From Lachnospiraceae bacterium (lineage in GTDB: Bacteria; Bacillota; Clostridia; Lachnospirales; Lachnospiraceae): a stretch of DNA of 64,000 nucleotides. The position numbers and the translations under genes were made by a program. The DNA lies in contig JAKVNF010000003.1 of NCBI GenBank assembly GCA_022483465.1, positions 62,001-126,000 on the forward strand, written 5' to 3'. Below, piece after piece: positions 36,371 through 45,011 of this stretch. The notes under the pieces were generated by a model that saw only the letters and a program-made list of their open reading frames with translations, was not told the DNA's origin and searched no databases. The first letter of the stretch is position 1. Every line of letters begins with the position of its first letter.

Positions 36371-37013
36371 ATGGTCACTGTTTCCTACGACGAGAATGCT
36401 GAATACGAGACCCAGTCGTTACCGCGCTGCCGGTTCTACGACCGGGAGACTGACCTGTGCCGGGTCTACTCCGCGAGAGCTCTGCAGACCCTGCAGTCGG
36501 GACTGATCAAGTGCGGGATTTCCTACTGTCGGAAATTTACAATAGACCGGTAATTACCGAACAAGCGGTAAAGCGTTTTTTCGATGAAAGCCTTGTGTTT
36601 ACTGGGTTGTGATCGATATAAACACACTGTTTATTGCGTTACCGGTCGGCAATGTTCTAAATAGTGAATTTTATCTTGAACAACTGCCGTGGTTACAGGC
36701 TTTCTCATGTGGTGCAACACGTCGTATTGCCGGTTTAAGCAAAATTTCCGACTGTGTGAAGCAGGAGCAGAACGAGCTCCTGCACCGCTTCCTGCACGGG
36801 AACTGCTTCGCGCGGTGCATCGTGCGGGTGCATGAGGACGACATCGAGACCGCCATCGAGATCTGCGACGGCCTGGAGGACGTGGAACTGCTCTGCGCGC
36901 TGCCCAAGCGCGACTACTGCCCGAAAGAGGTGGCAGGCGGCAGGAGAGAACAGAGGACGAGAGATGGAGAAGAAGAGAAGGGCTTCGGAGGGATCTCCCT
37001 CGGCAAAGCCTGA
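36371..37013 (+). pseudogene. Small Cys-rich protein gene interrupted by a MITE-like element
   Basis: The 5' part encodes 53 residues (LPRCRFYDRETDLCRV... to GISYC), preceded by GGGAG and a strong promoter. At 36529 the frame runs into a 221-bp element and stops at 36553. Deleting the element and one copy of its ACTGT duplication joins codon 53 exactly in frame to VKQEQNELLHRFLHGN and a Cys-rich, acidic 3' part, restoring a 138-residue protein ending at 37013. The restored protein has several spaced cysteines and may bind metal; the family is not recognised. A GTG inside the element (36609) opens a chimeric reading frame into the 3' half. Confidence 0.8.
36530..36750 (+). mobile_element. MITE-like element, copy 1 (221 bp)
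   Basis: Ends carry inverted repeats: CGGAAATTT at the left and its complement at the right, with about 19 of the outer 25 bases matching. The element is flanked by a 5-bp direct duplication, ACTGT (36525-36529 and 36751-36755). An identical inverted copy lies at 53685-53905. It contains no transposase gene. An internal 12-bp palindrome sits near 36548-36559. Confidence 0.9.
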
Positions 37014-38313
37014 GAGAACAACAGGAAGAACGAACCGGAGAGCCGCAGAGGAATCTGCGGCTTCCTTTGCGTATCGCAGCGGCGGAAAGCCGAAAAAGCA
37101 GGGAGCGGCAAGAGCGGCCGCGCCTGCGGGAAAATCCAGACAGGAGGCGCCGAAGGCGCCCGTCAAAAAGTCCAGATGTCCCTATTCCGGAAAGTGCGGC
37201 GGCTGCACGATGATCGACGTGCCCTACGACGACCAGATCCGGGAGAAGCAGGCCCTCGTGCAGGAGCTGATCGGGGACTACGGCCCGGTGGAGCCCTTCA
37301 TCCGGATGAAGAACCCGGGGCGCTACCGCAACAAGGTCACCAGCATCTGCGGCATCGACTCCCACAAGAAGCCGATCTGCGGCGTCTACCGGGAGCGCTC
37401 CCATGAGATCGTCCCGGTGAGGACCTGCCTGATCCAGGATCGGCGGGCGGACGGCATTGTTCAGTCCGTGTTCTCGCTCCTTCCCTCCTTCAAGATGAAG
37501 GTCTACGACGAGCGGACGGGATACGGCAGTGTCAAGGCGATCCAGGTGCGCTGCGCCCGGGCGACGGGCCAGATCATGGTGACGATTGTGACGGCCAGCG
37601 CGGTCTTCCCCTCGAGGAAGAACTTCGTGGAGGCGCTCCTGCAGAAGGAGCCGGAGATCACGACCATCGTCCAGAACATCAACGACCGGGACACCACGAT
37701 GGTGCTGGGCACAAGGGAGAAGGTGCTGTACGGGAAGGGCTACATCGAGGATGTGCTTCTTGGCAAGACCTTCCGCCTCTCCTCCCGCTCCTTCTACCAG
37801 GTGAACTCGATCCAGACCGAGAAGCTCTACAACATCGCCATCGACATGGCGGGCCTTTCCGGAAAGGAGCGGGTGCTCGATGCCTACTGCGGCATCGGCA
37901 CGATCGGCATCTGCGCCTCGGACAAAGCGAAGGAAGTGATCGGCGTCGAGCTGAACGAGGATGCGGCAGCCGATGCGGAGGAGAACGCAAAGCTCAACCA
38001 CGCGGACAACGTGACCGTCTATGCGGACGACGCAGGGCGGTTTATGACCGAGATGGCGGAGAAGAAGGAGCCGGTGGATGTCCTGTTCATGGATCCGCCC
38101 CGGGCAGGTGCCTCCTTTGACTTTCTGCAGGCGATCCTGATCCTGGCGCCGAAGAAGATCGTCTACGTCTCCTGCAACCCGGAGACGCTGGCGGACAATC
38201 TCTCCTACTTAACCGACGGCGGCTACACGATGAAGAAGGCAGTGCCGGTGGACATGTTCCCCTACACAGAGTCGATGGAAACCGCCGTGCTTCTTGTCCG
38301 CACCGGTGCTTAA
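36964..38313 (+). CDS. rlmD: 23S rRNA (uracil-C5)-methyltransferase, RlmD family
   Basis: A 449-residue protein with a basic, Ala-rich unstructured N-terminal extension (about 1-75) instead of a clear TRAM domain. An iron-sulfur cysteine set (CPYSGKCGGC) follows, and the methyltransferase core shows FYQVNSIQTEKLY, DAYCGIGTIGI (SAM loop), MDPPRAG and the nucleophile region YVSCNPETL. It methylates uridine in 23S rRNA, by family. The start at 36964 overlaps the 3' end of the restored Cys-rich gene, so the two were probably co-transcribed. The element insertion may have reduced this expression. Confidence 0.9.
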   Translation: MEKKRRASEGSPSAKPERTTGRTNRRAAEESAASFAYRSGGKPKKQGAARAAAPAGKSRQEAPKAPVKKSRCPYSGKCGGCTMIDVPYDDQIREKQALVQELIGDYGPVEPFIRMKNPGRYRNKVTSICGIDSHKKPICGVYRERSHEIVPVRTCLIQDRRADGIVQSVFSLLPSFKMKVYDERTGYGSVKAIQVRCARATGQIMVTIVTASAVFPSRKNFVEALLQKEPEITTIVQNINDRDTTMVLGTREKVLYGKGYIEDVLLGKTFRLSSRSFYQVNSIQTEKLYNIAIDMAGLSGKERVLDAYCGIGTIGICASDKAKEVIGVELNEDAAADAEENAKLNHADNVTVYADDAGRFMTEMAEKKEPVDVLFMDPPRAGASFDFLQAILILAPKKIVYVSCNPETLADNLSYLTDGGYTMKKAVPVDMFPYTESMETAVLLVRTGA

Positions 38314-38435
38314 GAGAAGGCGCGGAAAACGGGAAAGCGGAAGACGTACGTCAAATCGACATGCAGCTGGAGATGCCATCAAACTGCAGCAGGGTTTTCC
38401 CGCGGTAGGAAGGCAGTGGGCGGTGATGCAGGAAG

Positions 38436-39370
38436 CTCTATCCGGAGCTGGCAAAGGCCGCCATCAAGGAGCACATCGCGGACCCTCTGGGCATCACCGT
38501 CATGGAGGCAGCCTACACCATCTGGGCAACGGTCAATGTCAACGTGATTGCCGCCATCAAGGACATCACGATCTGGCAGGGGATTGCCCCCCGCTCCTAC
38601 GCGATGGTGGCAGGTGACGGTGCCTGCGGTCTGCACGCCATCGCCCTTGCCGAGGGCCTGGAGATGGACAAGCTCCTGATCCCCCGGACTGCGGGGGCCG
38701 CAGCGCCGTCGGCGGCATCCTCTCCGACATCGTCTCGGAGTACAACGGAAGCCTTTACACGAGAACCAACGATTTCAACTTCGACGCGGTCAACCATCTG
38801 CTGGACGGGCTGAAGGAGAAGGCAATGCAGTTCTTCCAGAGAAACAAGATCTCGAAGGATCGGCAGAAGATTGAGGTCTACATGGAGGCCCACTATCCGT
38901 TCCAGGTGTATGAGCTTGCCATCGACATCGCCAGGTATCTGAACGAGGATCTGGAGGTCACCCCGGAGAGCATCCCCGGCATGGAGGAGGCCTTCCACGA
39001 GGAGCACGAGCGGACCTTCTCGATCAAGGACAACACCTACCTCGAGTGCATCACCTGGCGTGTCAAGGCGATCGGAAAGCACGAGCGGGAGGACTTCCTG
39101 CCGGCAAAGGACACCAAGCCCGTCGATCTTGCCTACGAGCCTGCCAAGAACACCGGCACCAGAAGGGCCTTCTTTATGGAGTTCGATGACATCAAGATCA
39201 CGCCGGTCTTCCACGGCACAAGCCTGAGCTGCGGAGACACGGTGCACGGGCCGGCCGTCATCGAGGAGCCGACGACCACCATCGTCATCCAGCTCGGCTA
39301 CCGGGCGAGAATCACCCGGTACAACAGCTACTGCATCGAAAAGGAAAACCGCGCCAAGGCAAAAGCATAA
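38436..39370 (+). pseudogene. Decayed hydantoinase/oxoprolinase (HyuA/acetone carboxylase-type) gene, 3' part
   Basis: The visible sequence matches the C-terminal part of HyuA-family ATP-dependent amidohydrolases/carboxylases: GITVMEAAYTIWATVNVN, MVAGDGACGLHA (the GGG...P-type ATP site) and LIPRTAG, then after a frame change near 38695 SAVGGILSDIVSEYNG. The last part (38825-39370) is open and ends with DTVHGPAVIEEPTTTIVI. The N-terminal half is absent and at least one frameshift is present, so the gene is inactive. The 100 bases before 38436 look like scrambled remains of the same gene. Confidence 0.8.
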
Positions 39371-39386
39371 ACGATCTTCGTAAAAG

Positions 39387-39426
39387 GAGAACCCGGAGCT
39401 GTCAAAAGACAGCCCCGGGCTCTTTT
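39387..39426 (+). terminator. Rho-independent terminator
   Basis: A stem of about 15 bp with one or two mismatches around an AAAA loop is followed by CTCTTTT, just after the decayed gene. Between here and 39692 there is only one further hairpin (about 39614-39646) ending in a T-rich run, and no gene that I can support. Confidence 0.8.
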
Positions 39427-39691
39427 GACGTCAAAATCCGAAGGAACGGCAAAAATGCGGGGGAAAGAGGTTGTGAAAGGGAGGGGACAATTTTATTATG
39501 ATAAGTAGGATAAATGATGCGCACTGTATTGCGGCAGGCGGCGTGATTCGTTGCGGGCGGCCGGATCATCCGATGCAGACAGCCTGGCGCAGTGCAGGCA
39601 GGAAGGAAACGGCTTCTGAAACCATTTCATCTGGTTCAGAGGCTGCTTTTCTTCTGACGGAATAAGAAATTCAAAACAGGGAGGGAGAAAG

Positions 39692-41071
39692 ATGCGGGCA
39701 GACACCAAGACGAGAACCAGAGATATGACAGAGGGACCGATCGTGAAGGAACTCGTCCTGTTCTCCCTGCCGCTGCTTCTCGGAAATGTGTTTCAGCAGC
39801 TGTACAACACCGTGGACAGCGTGGTGGTGGGAAACTTTGTCAGCGCCGATGCGCTGGCGGCGGTCACCATGACGAGTTCTGCAGTCAACACGCTGGTGGG
39901 TCTGTTTGTCGGCATGTCCACCGGCGCGAGTGTGGTCATCTCTCAGAAGTTTGGCGCCAAAGACCGGGCGGGCCTTCGGAAGGCGGTGCATACCTCCCTG
40001 ATGGCGACCCTGTTCCTCGGCCTGTTCATGATGGCAGCAGGGTATGCGGCGACACCGCTCCTTCTTCGGATCATGCAGTGCCCGGACACCATCGAGCCCC
40101 TTGCCACCTCCTACCTGCGGATCTACTTCCTGGGCATTCTCGGCCTCATGTTTTACAACATGGCCTCCGCCATCCTGCGGGCGGTCGGGGACTCACGGCG
40201 GCCGCTCTACTTCCTGATCCTGACGAGTCTTTTGAACGTGGTCCTGGACCTTCTGTTTGTCGTGGGCTTTCAGATGGGGGTCGCGGGCGCAGCGGTCGCC
40301 ACCATCCTCTCCCAGTTTGTCTCGGCCTTTCTCGGCCTCTTTGTGCTGGCAAAGAGCAGGGAGGACTACAGCGTCCGGCTGGAGGAGCTCCGGATTGACC
40401 CCGGCACCTTGGGGAACATCATTCGGATCGGCCTCCCTGCAGGACTGCAGATGGCGGTGATCTCCTTCTCCAACGTCTTCGTCCAGGGCTACATCAACAG
40501 CTTCGGAAATGCCTCCGCCGCGGGCTGGGGCATCTACAGCCGGGTCGATGCCTTTGTCATGCTCCCGCTGCAGAGCATTGCGCTGGCGGTCACGACCTTT
40601 GTCGGACAGAACGCGGGCGCCGGCCGGGCGGACCGGATCAGGCAGTCCATCTGGCGCTCCATCCTGCTCTCCATGGTGCTCACCTACGCGATCTGCATCG
40701 CGGAGTTTGCCCTGGCGCCGATGGTGACCGGCATGTTCAACCGGGACCCGGAGGTCATCCGATACGGGACGCTCTTCATCCGGGTCAACTGCCTCTTTGA
40801 CGGCCTCTGCGCCTCCAACCAGGTCCACGCCTGTGCCCTGCGGGGCATCGGCGATGCGGCGGCGCCCATGGTGATCATGATCTTCTCCTTCGTCGTGTTC
40901 CGGCAGATCTATCTGTTCGCGGTCTCCCACACCGTGAACCTGATCCAGCTGATCTCCTTCGGCTATCCCGCGGGCTGGCTCGTCTGCACGCTGATCATGG
41001 CGATCTATTTCCGAAAGAGCGGCTGGGAGAAAAAGATCCCCCAGAGAGCACCGGAGGGTGCAAAGCGCTGA
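39692..41071 (+). CDS. MATE-family multidrug/cation efflux transporter
   Basis: A 459-residue membrane protein with twelve predicted segments in two homologous halves. It starts after AGGGAGGGAG. N-terminal PIVKELVLFSLPLLLGNVFQ, LYNTVDSVVVGNFV, GMSTGASVVISQ and FGNASAAGWGIYSRVD are typical of the clostridial MATE subfamily. It would export drugs or other cations using a sodium or proton gradient. The substrate is not predictable. It appears to be a single-gene unit. Confidence 0.94.
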   Translation: MRADTKTRTRDMTEGPIVKELVLFSLPLLLGNVFQQLYNTVDSVVVGNFVSADALAAVTMTSSAVNTLVGLFVGMSTGASVVISQKFGAKDRAGLRKAVHTSLMATLFLGLFMMAAGYAATPLLLRIMQCPDTIEPLATSYLRIYFLGILGLMFYNMASAILRAVGDSRRPLYFLILTSLLNVVLDLLFVVGFQMGVAGAAVATILSQFVSAFLGLFVLAKSREDYSVRLEELRIDPGTLGNIIRIGLPAGLQMAVISFSNVFVQGYINSFGNASAAGWGIYSRVDAFVMLPLQSIALAVTTFVGQNAGAGRADRIRQSIWRSILLSMVLTYAICIAEFALAPMVTGMFNRDPEVIRYGTLFIRVNCLFDGLCASNQVHACALRGIGDAAAPMVIMIFSFVVFRQIYLFAVSHTVNLIQLISFGYPAGWLVCTLIMAIYFRKSGWEKKIPQRAPEGAKR

Positions 41072-41231
41072 GAGGAAAGCAGACGGTACGAAAAACAGAA
41101 CAAAGCAGGAACTGGAGGCACACCGTTTTTCAAAGGCTGCGGTGCGGCCTCCATTTTGATTGCCTGCCATAACCCCGCTCTGGGAAACCCGGGTTGTGGA
41201 AAAAGCACCGTTGAGGTAGAATAATGTCAAC

Positions 41232-41290
41232 TTTAAAACTGTCATATATAAAACTGACTAATATAAAACCGACAAAATAGTGTCGGAGGA
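41232..41290 (+). promoter_or_regulatory. Three 12-bp repeats at 15-bp period plus hairpin over the ribosome site
   Basis: TTTAAAACTGTC (41232), TATAAAACTGAC (41247) and TATAAAACCGAC (41262) recur every 15 bases directly upstream of the ATPase gene. The last unit ends in CCGAC, which can pair with GTCGG (41282-41286) overlapping the GGAGGA ribosome site. This arrangement suggests autoregulation of the gene at 41297. Confidence 0.5.
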
Positions 41291-41296
41291 CGAATC

Positions 41297-42694
41297 ATGT
41301 TTGTAGGAAGAAGGCAGGAACTTGTCAGTCTGAACAGGAGATATGAGAGTGGGACCTTTGAGTTTCCCGTTATCTACGGAAGAAGGCGGATCGGCAAGAC
41401 CGCGCTCATTCGGGAATTTATAAGGGGGAAGCGCTCGGCATATTTTATGTGCACGCAAGAGGATGCGGGCAGACAACTGGAGGAATGCTCTGAAGTGGTT
41501 CTTTCAGGGACCGGCGCCGCGTCACTTACCGGGATGACATTTGCCTCATGGGAAAAGCTATTTGACTATCTTGCTGAAGTGGCAAAAGACGAGAGGTTTG
41601 TCTTTGCCATCGATGAATATCCATACCTGGCGGAACGGCTGCCTGAGATCTCCTCTCTCATTCAGAAATATGTTGACACAAGGTGGAGACAGACGCAGCT
41701 CTTTCTGATACTTTGCGGTTCTTCCATGCATTTTATGGAGCGTCAGGTGCTTGGATATGAGAGTCCCCTTTATGGAAGACGTACCGGTCAGTACAAGCTG
41801 GAACCGCTCCCGTATTTCGAGAGCCTGCTGTTTTTTGACAAATGGGGCGCAGAAGAAAAAATGCTTGCCTATGGCATTTGCGGAGGTATTCCGCAGTACC
41901 TGCAGCTTTTCCAAAAATACAGCTGTCTGAAAGATGCGGTAATCGGGGAATTTATGTCCTTCGACGGGCATTTGCTGGAGGAACCGCAGAACCTGCTGAA
42001 ACAGGAACTGCGGGAGCCGGCTGTCTATTACGACATTCTTTCCGCAATCGCCAATGGAGCAGGGCGACAGAACGAGATCGCAGATCGTGTTGGCAAGGAA
42101 CGGAATCTGCTGAGCGGATATCTTGCCAATCTGTGCGCATTGAACATTGTTACCAAGGTTCATCCCGTAGGAGAGGCATCGCGAAGCAAAGTGCGGTATC
42201 AGCTCTGTGATAATCTCTATCGCTTTTACTTTCGTTTTATCCCCGGATCACTCTCCCTGATCGGGCTTGGGATGGGAGAGCGGGCTTATGATTCCCTGAT
42301 TGCGCCATTCCTCTCGGAGTATTTCGGACATATCTTTGAGGACGTATGCCTTTCCTACGTTCAGGAGCTTGTGAGAAGGGGAGCAATTCCGGAACTGTAC
42401 CGTGAATTCGGCAGATGGTGGGGAACTGATCGGTCCAGGAAGGAACAGACGGATATTGATGTGGTCTGCATGAGCGATTCGGATCTTCTCGTCGGAGAAT
42501 GTAAATGGAAGACAGACCCGATTACGCTTGATGTATATGAAGAACTCCGGCATCGCGGGAGCCTGATTTCCGGGGAAAGAAATGTCAGGTATGCGCTGTT
42601 TTCCAGATCGGGATTTACCGACACCGTAAGGGAAAAGGCAAAGGACTGTCTGCTGGTCGATCTGGAGGCAATGGAACAGATGCCAGAGACCTGA
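41297..42694 (+). CDS. ATPase with archaeal-type P-loop domain and DUF234
   Basis: A 465-residue protein. The N-terminal AAA-type ATPase domain has Walker A YGRRRIGKTALI, Walker B-like FVFAIDEYPYL and sensor LILCGSSMHFM. A winged-helix segment (about 250-320) follows, then a C-terminal DUF234 nuclease-like domain with DRSRKEQTDIDVVC and LLVGECKWK, a D...ExK arrangement resembling PD-(D/E)XK nucleases. Such proteins are widespread in gut anaerobes, with a suspected mobile-element or defence role that is not proven. Lower GC than its neighbours suggests horizontal transfer. It is followed by its own terminator. Confidence 0.88.
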   Translation: MFVGRRQELVSLNRRYESGTFEFPVIYGRRRIGKTALIREFIRGKRSAYFMCTQEDAGRQLEECSEVVLSGTGAASLTGMTFASWEKLFDYLAEVAKDERFVFAIDEYPYLAERLPEISSLIQKYVDTRWRQTQLFLILCGSSMHFMERQVLGYESPLYGRRTGQYKLEPLPYFESLLFFDKWGAEEKMLAYGICGGIPQYLQLFQKYSCLKDAVIGEFMSFDGHLLEEPQNLLKQELREPAVYYDILSAIANGAGRQNEIADRVGKERNLLSGYLANLCALNIVTKVHPVGEASRSKVRYQLCDNLYRFYFRFIPGSLSLIGLGMGERAYDSLIAPFLSEYFGHIFEDVCLSYVQELVRRGAIPELYREFGRWWGTDRSRKEQTDIDVVCMSDSDLLVGECKWKTDPITLDVYEELRHRGSLISGERNVRYALFSRSGFTDTVREKAKDCLLVDLEAMEQMPET

Positions 42695-42695
42695 A

Positions 42696-42745
42696 AAGAG
42701 CCCGGATCGACAGGCAACTGCGATGATGCCGATCCGGGCTCTTGC
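42696..42745 (+). terminator. Terminator after the DUF234 ATPase
   Basis: A 14-bp perfect stem (about 42697-42710 with 42729-42742) surrounds a loop of about 18 bases, with a weak T content after it. It lies between convergent genes and could serve both. Confidence 0.7.
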
Positions 42746-42790
42746 CTTCGTCAGTGAAAAAAGAACGGACAAGGTGCAAGGGCGTCTGTG

Positions 42791-43594
42791 TCAGGAGGCT
42801 TCCTCCCCGGTGGTGGGGATGATTGGCGTGAACGCCTCCAGCGCTGCATTCCCCTCCCCGTAGTCGTAGAGGGTCAGGTGGCAGGCGGGCTGTCCCAGGT
42901 TGTAATACTCAAAGCACTCGCGCAGGTACCCCTGGCTGTCGTAGAAGTAGTACTCGGCCCGGAGCGAGGCACCGGTTACGAGGGTGACCTGGGAGAGGGC
43001 ACCGCGGGCATCGTAGACTGCGTACCCGATGGTGCCGGTGTCGGTTTGCTGCCAGCCGGTGATCCGCCCGTCCTCGTCGTACGCTGCCGCAATCAGCGCA
43101 CTCCCCGTGATCCTTCCCTCGCTGTCCCGGGGAAGGGAGATGGTCTGCCCGTTCCGCACAAGGGAGGAGATATTTCCCGCCTCGTCAAAGGTATAATGCT
43201 CGGTCTTTTCGTGCGTGCCCTCCTCGGCACACTGGATGGTGACCTGCACCACCTGCCCCGTCTCGTTTGTCACGTAGGCCCGGGACGAGCTGTTCTCGAA
43301 GTCCGTCTCCCCGGACGCGGCATACGCCGTCTGGGTGAGGAGCCAGCCGGGCTCCCGGGAGAAGAGCAGGGTATCATTGCTGGAGAGGAAGGGGAGGGAG
43401 GCGTCGTACACCAGAAGGTCGGTGAGGCGCCAGCCGTCCCCGGCATCGGCGGATGCTTCATACCGTGCGGCAGAAGTCACCCGCAGATCATCCCTGCCAA
43501 AGAGGGGAGAGGCTGCTGCCTGTGCCGAAAGGCCCACAAGGCCTGCAAGCAGACAGGAAAGCGCCGGCATCAGAAGAAGTCGCTGTGTTTTCAT
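42791..43594 (-). CDS. Secreted protein with YD-like repeats, unknown function
   Basis: A 267-residue exported protein. The start (43594) is supported by GAAAGGAAT upstream on the minus strand; a longer start at 43651 would place residues ahead of the signal peptide. Residues 1-27 form a signal peptide (KTQRLLLMPALSCLLAGLVG, cut after AQA). The rest contains repeated short units such as YTFDEAGNISS, AYDEDGRITGW and YDARGALSQV, resembling RHS/YD carbohydrate-binding repeats and predicting a beta-rich surface or secreted protein. No catalytic motif was seen. Confidence 0.8.
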   Translation of the reverse strand: MKTQRLLLMPALSCLLAGLVGLSAQAAASPLFGRDDLRVTSAARYEASADAGDGWRLTDLLVYDASLPFLSSNDTLLFSREPGWLLTQTAYAASGETDFENSSSRAYVTNETGQVVQVTIQCAEEGTHEKTEHYTFDEAGNISSLVRNGQTISLPRDSEGRITGSALIAAAYDEDGRITGWQQTDTGTIGYAVYDARGALSQVTLVTGASLRAEYYFYDSQGYLRECFEYYNLGQPACHLTLYDYGEGNAALEAFTPIIPTTGEEAS

Positions 43595-43782
43595 ACCGCT
43601 AATTCCTTTCTGTAGAGTGGTCCGCCCCGCGGGCGGCTGGATGTGTGGCAAATATATTATAAGAAAAATTCGGAAAGATGTACAGAAATACAGATATCAA
43701 GCGAATGATATCTGTCATAAACGCAGTAAAACTTGGAATGATCAGAATCAAATGTTCGCGGCGGAAGCCGAAACGGTGCAGA

Positions 43783-43815
43783 ATGTAAACATTGTCACCG
43801 ACGTAAAGTTGACAA
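43783..43815 (+). promoter_or_regulatory. BirA-type operator upstream of bioY
   Basis: The half-sites ATGTAAAC (43783-43790) and GTTGACAA (43808-43815) form an inverted repeat with a 17-base spacer, close to the BirA operator TTGTAAAC...GTTTACAA. It lies 83 bases before the bioY start, so biotin repression is likely. Elsewhere in 43600-43880 nothing else is recognised. Confidence 0.6.
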
Positions 43816-43897
43816 CATAAACCACCCGTGCTAAGGTATCTCTGTTTCCACCGGAAAAACCGGGGAAGAAAAAACCGTATCAATGGGGAGGAAACCC

Positions 43898-44470
43898 GTG
43901 AAAACTTCAACCCGGAATCTTGTGATGTGCGCTCTGTGCGCGGCAGTGATCTGTGTCCTGTCGCCGCTGTCTCTGCCGATCGGCCCGGTGCCGATCTCCC
44001 TTGCTACCTTCGCCGTGATGCTCTCGGCAGCACTGCTGGGTGCGAAGTGGGGCACCATTGCCACCGCCATCTACATCCTGCTGGGCGCGGTGGGCGTTCC
44101 GGTCTTTGCCGGCTGGTCCGCAGGAATCGGCTGCATTGCCGGACAGACGGGCGGATACATCATCGGCTACCTGCCGCTTGCCTTTCTCACAGGTCTTTTC
44201 ACGGATAAGCTGGTGCGCCGCACCGCCGGAAAGGCAAAGTACGCCTTCCTGATGATCGGCATGGTCCTCGGGACGGTTGCCCTGTACCTGATCGGCACCG
44301 CCTGGTTCGTTGCGATCTCGGGTGCTGCCCTGGCGGATGCGATGGGCTGGTGCGTACTTCCGTTCATCCCGGGCGACATCGTCAAGATGATCATCGTCGC
44401 CATTGTGGCGCCGAAGGTCAGTGAGGCCCTGCAGCACGCGGGCGTCCGCGTCGGTGAGGAGGCTGCATGA
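43898..44470 (+). CDS. bioY: Biotin transporter substrate-specific component BioY
   Basis: A 190-residue membrane protein with six hydrophobic segments. PIGPVPISLATFAVMLSAAL, LLGAVGVPVFAG and GQTGGYIIGY are BioY signatures. It is the S-component of an ECF transporter for biotin. The GTG at 43898 is preferred because GGGGAGGA lies at the right distance upstream; the in-frame ATG at 43883 would put the start inside that site. A BirA-type operator lies upstream. It overlaps the DUF1284 gene by ATGA. Confidence 0.94.
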   Translation: MKTSTRNLVMCALCAAVICVLSPLSLPIGPVPISLATFAVMLSAALLGAKWGTIATAIYILLGAVGVPVFAGWSAGIGCIAGQTGGYIIGYLPLAFLTGLFTDKLVRRTAGKAKYAFLMIGMVLGTVALYLIGTAWFVAISGAALADAMGWCVLPFIPGDIVKMIIVAIVAPKVSEALQHAGVRVGEEAA

Positions 44471-44865
44471 GCGAAGAGACGCTGTTTCTTCGCCCGCACC
44501 ACGGCCTGTGCATCCTGAACTTCCGGGGACATGGCTACAGCGATGCCTTTTCCGTCCACATGGCGGAGACGGTGCAGAAACTCCGGGATAACCCGAAGAC
44601 GAAGATTGTCCTGACGACAAGCTGCGACGAGCTCTGCTCGGCCTGTCCCCACCGGGAGGGTGATCACTGCACCTCGAAGAAGCCGCCCCTCTTTGATGGG
44701 AACGTGCTGCGGGAGACTGGGTTTTCGGCGGGGCAGGAGCTCACCTGGGAGGCATTCTCCCAAAAGACCGATCCCTTAAGCCGCCACGCGCTGAAGAAGA
44801 CCTGTCCCGGCTGTGAATGGCTCTCCCTCTGCCAGGAGATCGCAAAAGAGAGGGAAACAATATAG
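44467..44865 (+). CDS. DUF1284 domain protein
   Basis: A 132-residue cytoplasmic protein matching DUF1284: RPHHGLCILNFRGHGYSDAF at the N-terminus and paired cysteines CDELCSACPHREGDHC, then CPGCEWLSLC at the C-terminus. The cysteines may bind a metal or iron-sulfur cluster; no activity has been established for the family. Translation is coupled to bioY by a 4-base overlap, so it probably shares biotin control. Confidence 0.85.
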   Translation: MSEETLFLRPHHGLCILNFRGHGYSDAFSVHMAETVQKLRDNPKTKIVLTTSCDELCSACPHREGDHCTSKKPPLFDGNVLRETGFSAGQELTWEAFSQKTDPLSRHALKKTCPGCEWLSLCQEIAKERETI

Positions 44866-44886
44866 TGCACCACGGGGAGTGTGTGT

Positions 44887-44931
44887 CAGAAAAAGGACAG
44901 AGGGCGCGCATAGCGCCTCTGTCCTTTGTTG
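44887..44931 (+). terminator. Terminator after the bioY operon
   Basis: A 12-bp stem (AAAGGACAGAGG with its complement ending at 44928) with a short loop is followed by a T-rich run. Confidence 0.82.
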
Positions 44932-44952
44932 TACCCGGATTGAAGACGAGAA

Positions 44953-44996
44953 AATGATAACAACCGCAGCGCTGTGCGCTGCGGTTGTTATCGTTT
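44953..44996 (-). terminator. Perfect 16-bp hairpin after the choloylglycine hydrolase gene
   Basis: GATAACAACCGCAGCG and its exact complement enclose a 5-base loop. On the minus strand it is followed by ATTTTC. It ends 16 bases beyond the hydrolase stop. Confidence 0.75.
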
Positions 44997-45011
44997 GGAA
45001 CGCGGATTTTC

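Noticed and set aside
39496-39708. Minus-strand small gene upstream of the MATE transporter
   Set aside because: No ribosome site and no conserved features; overlaps the MATE start.
41232-41290. CRISPR-like repeats
   Set aside because: Only three imperfect 12-bp units with 3-bp gaps, located in a promoter/leader; no spacers and no cas genes.
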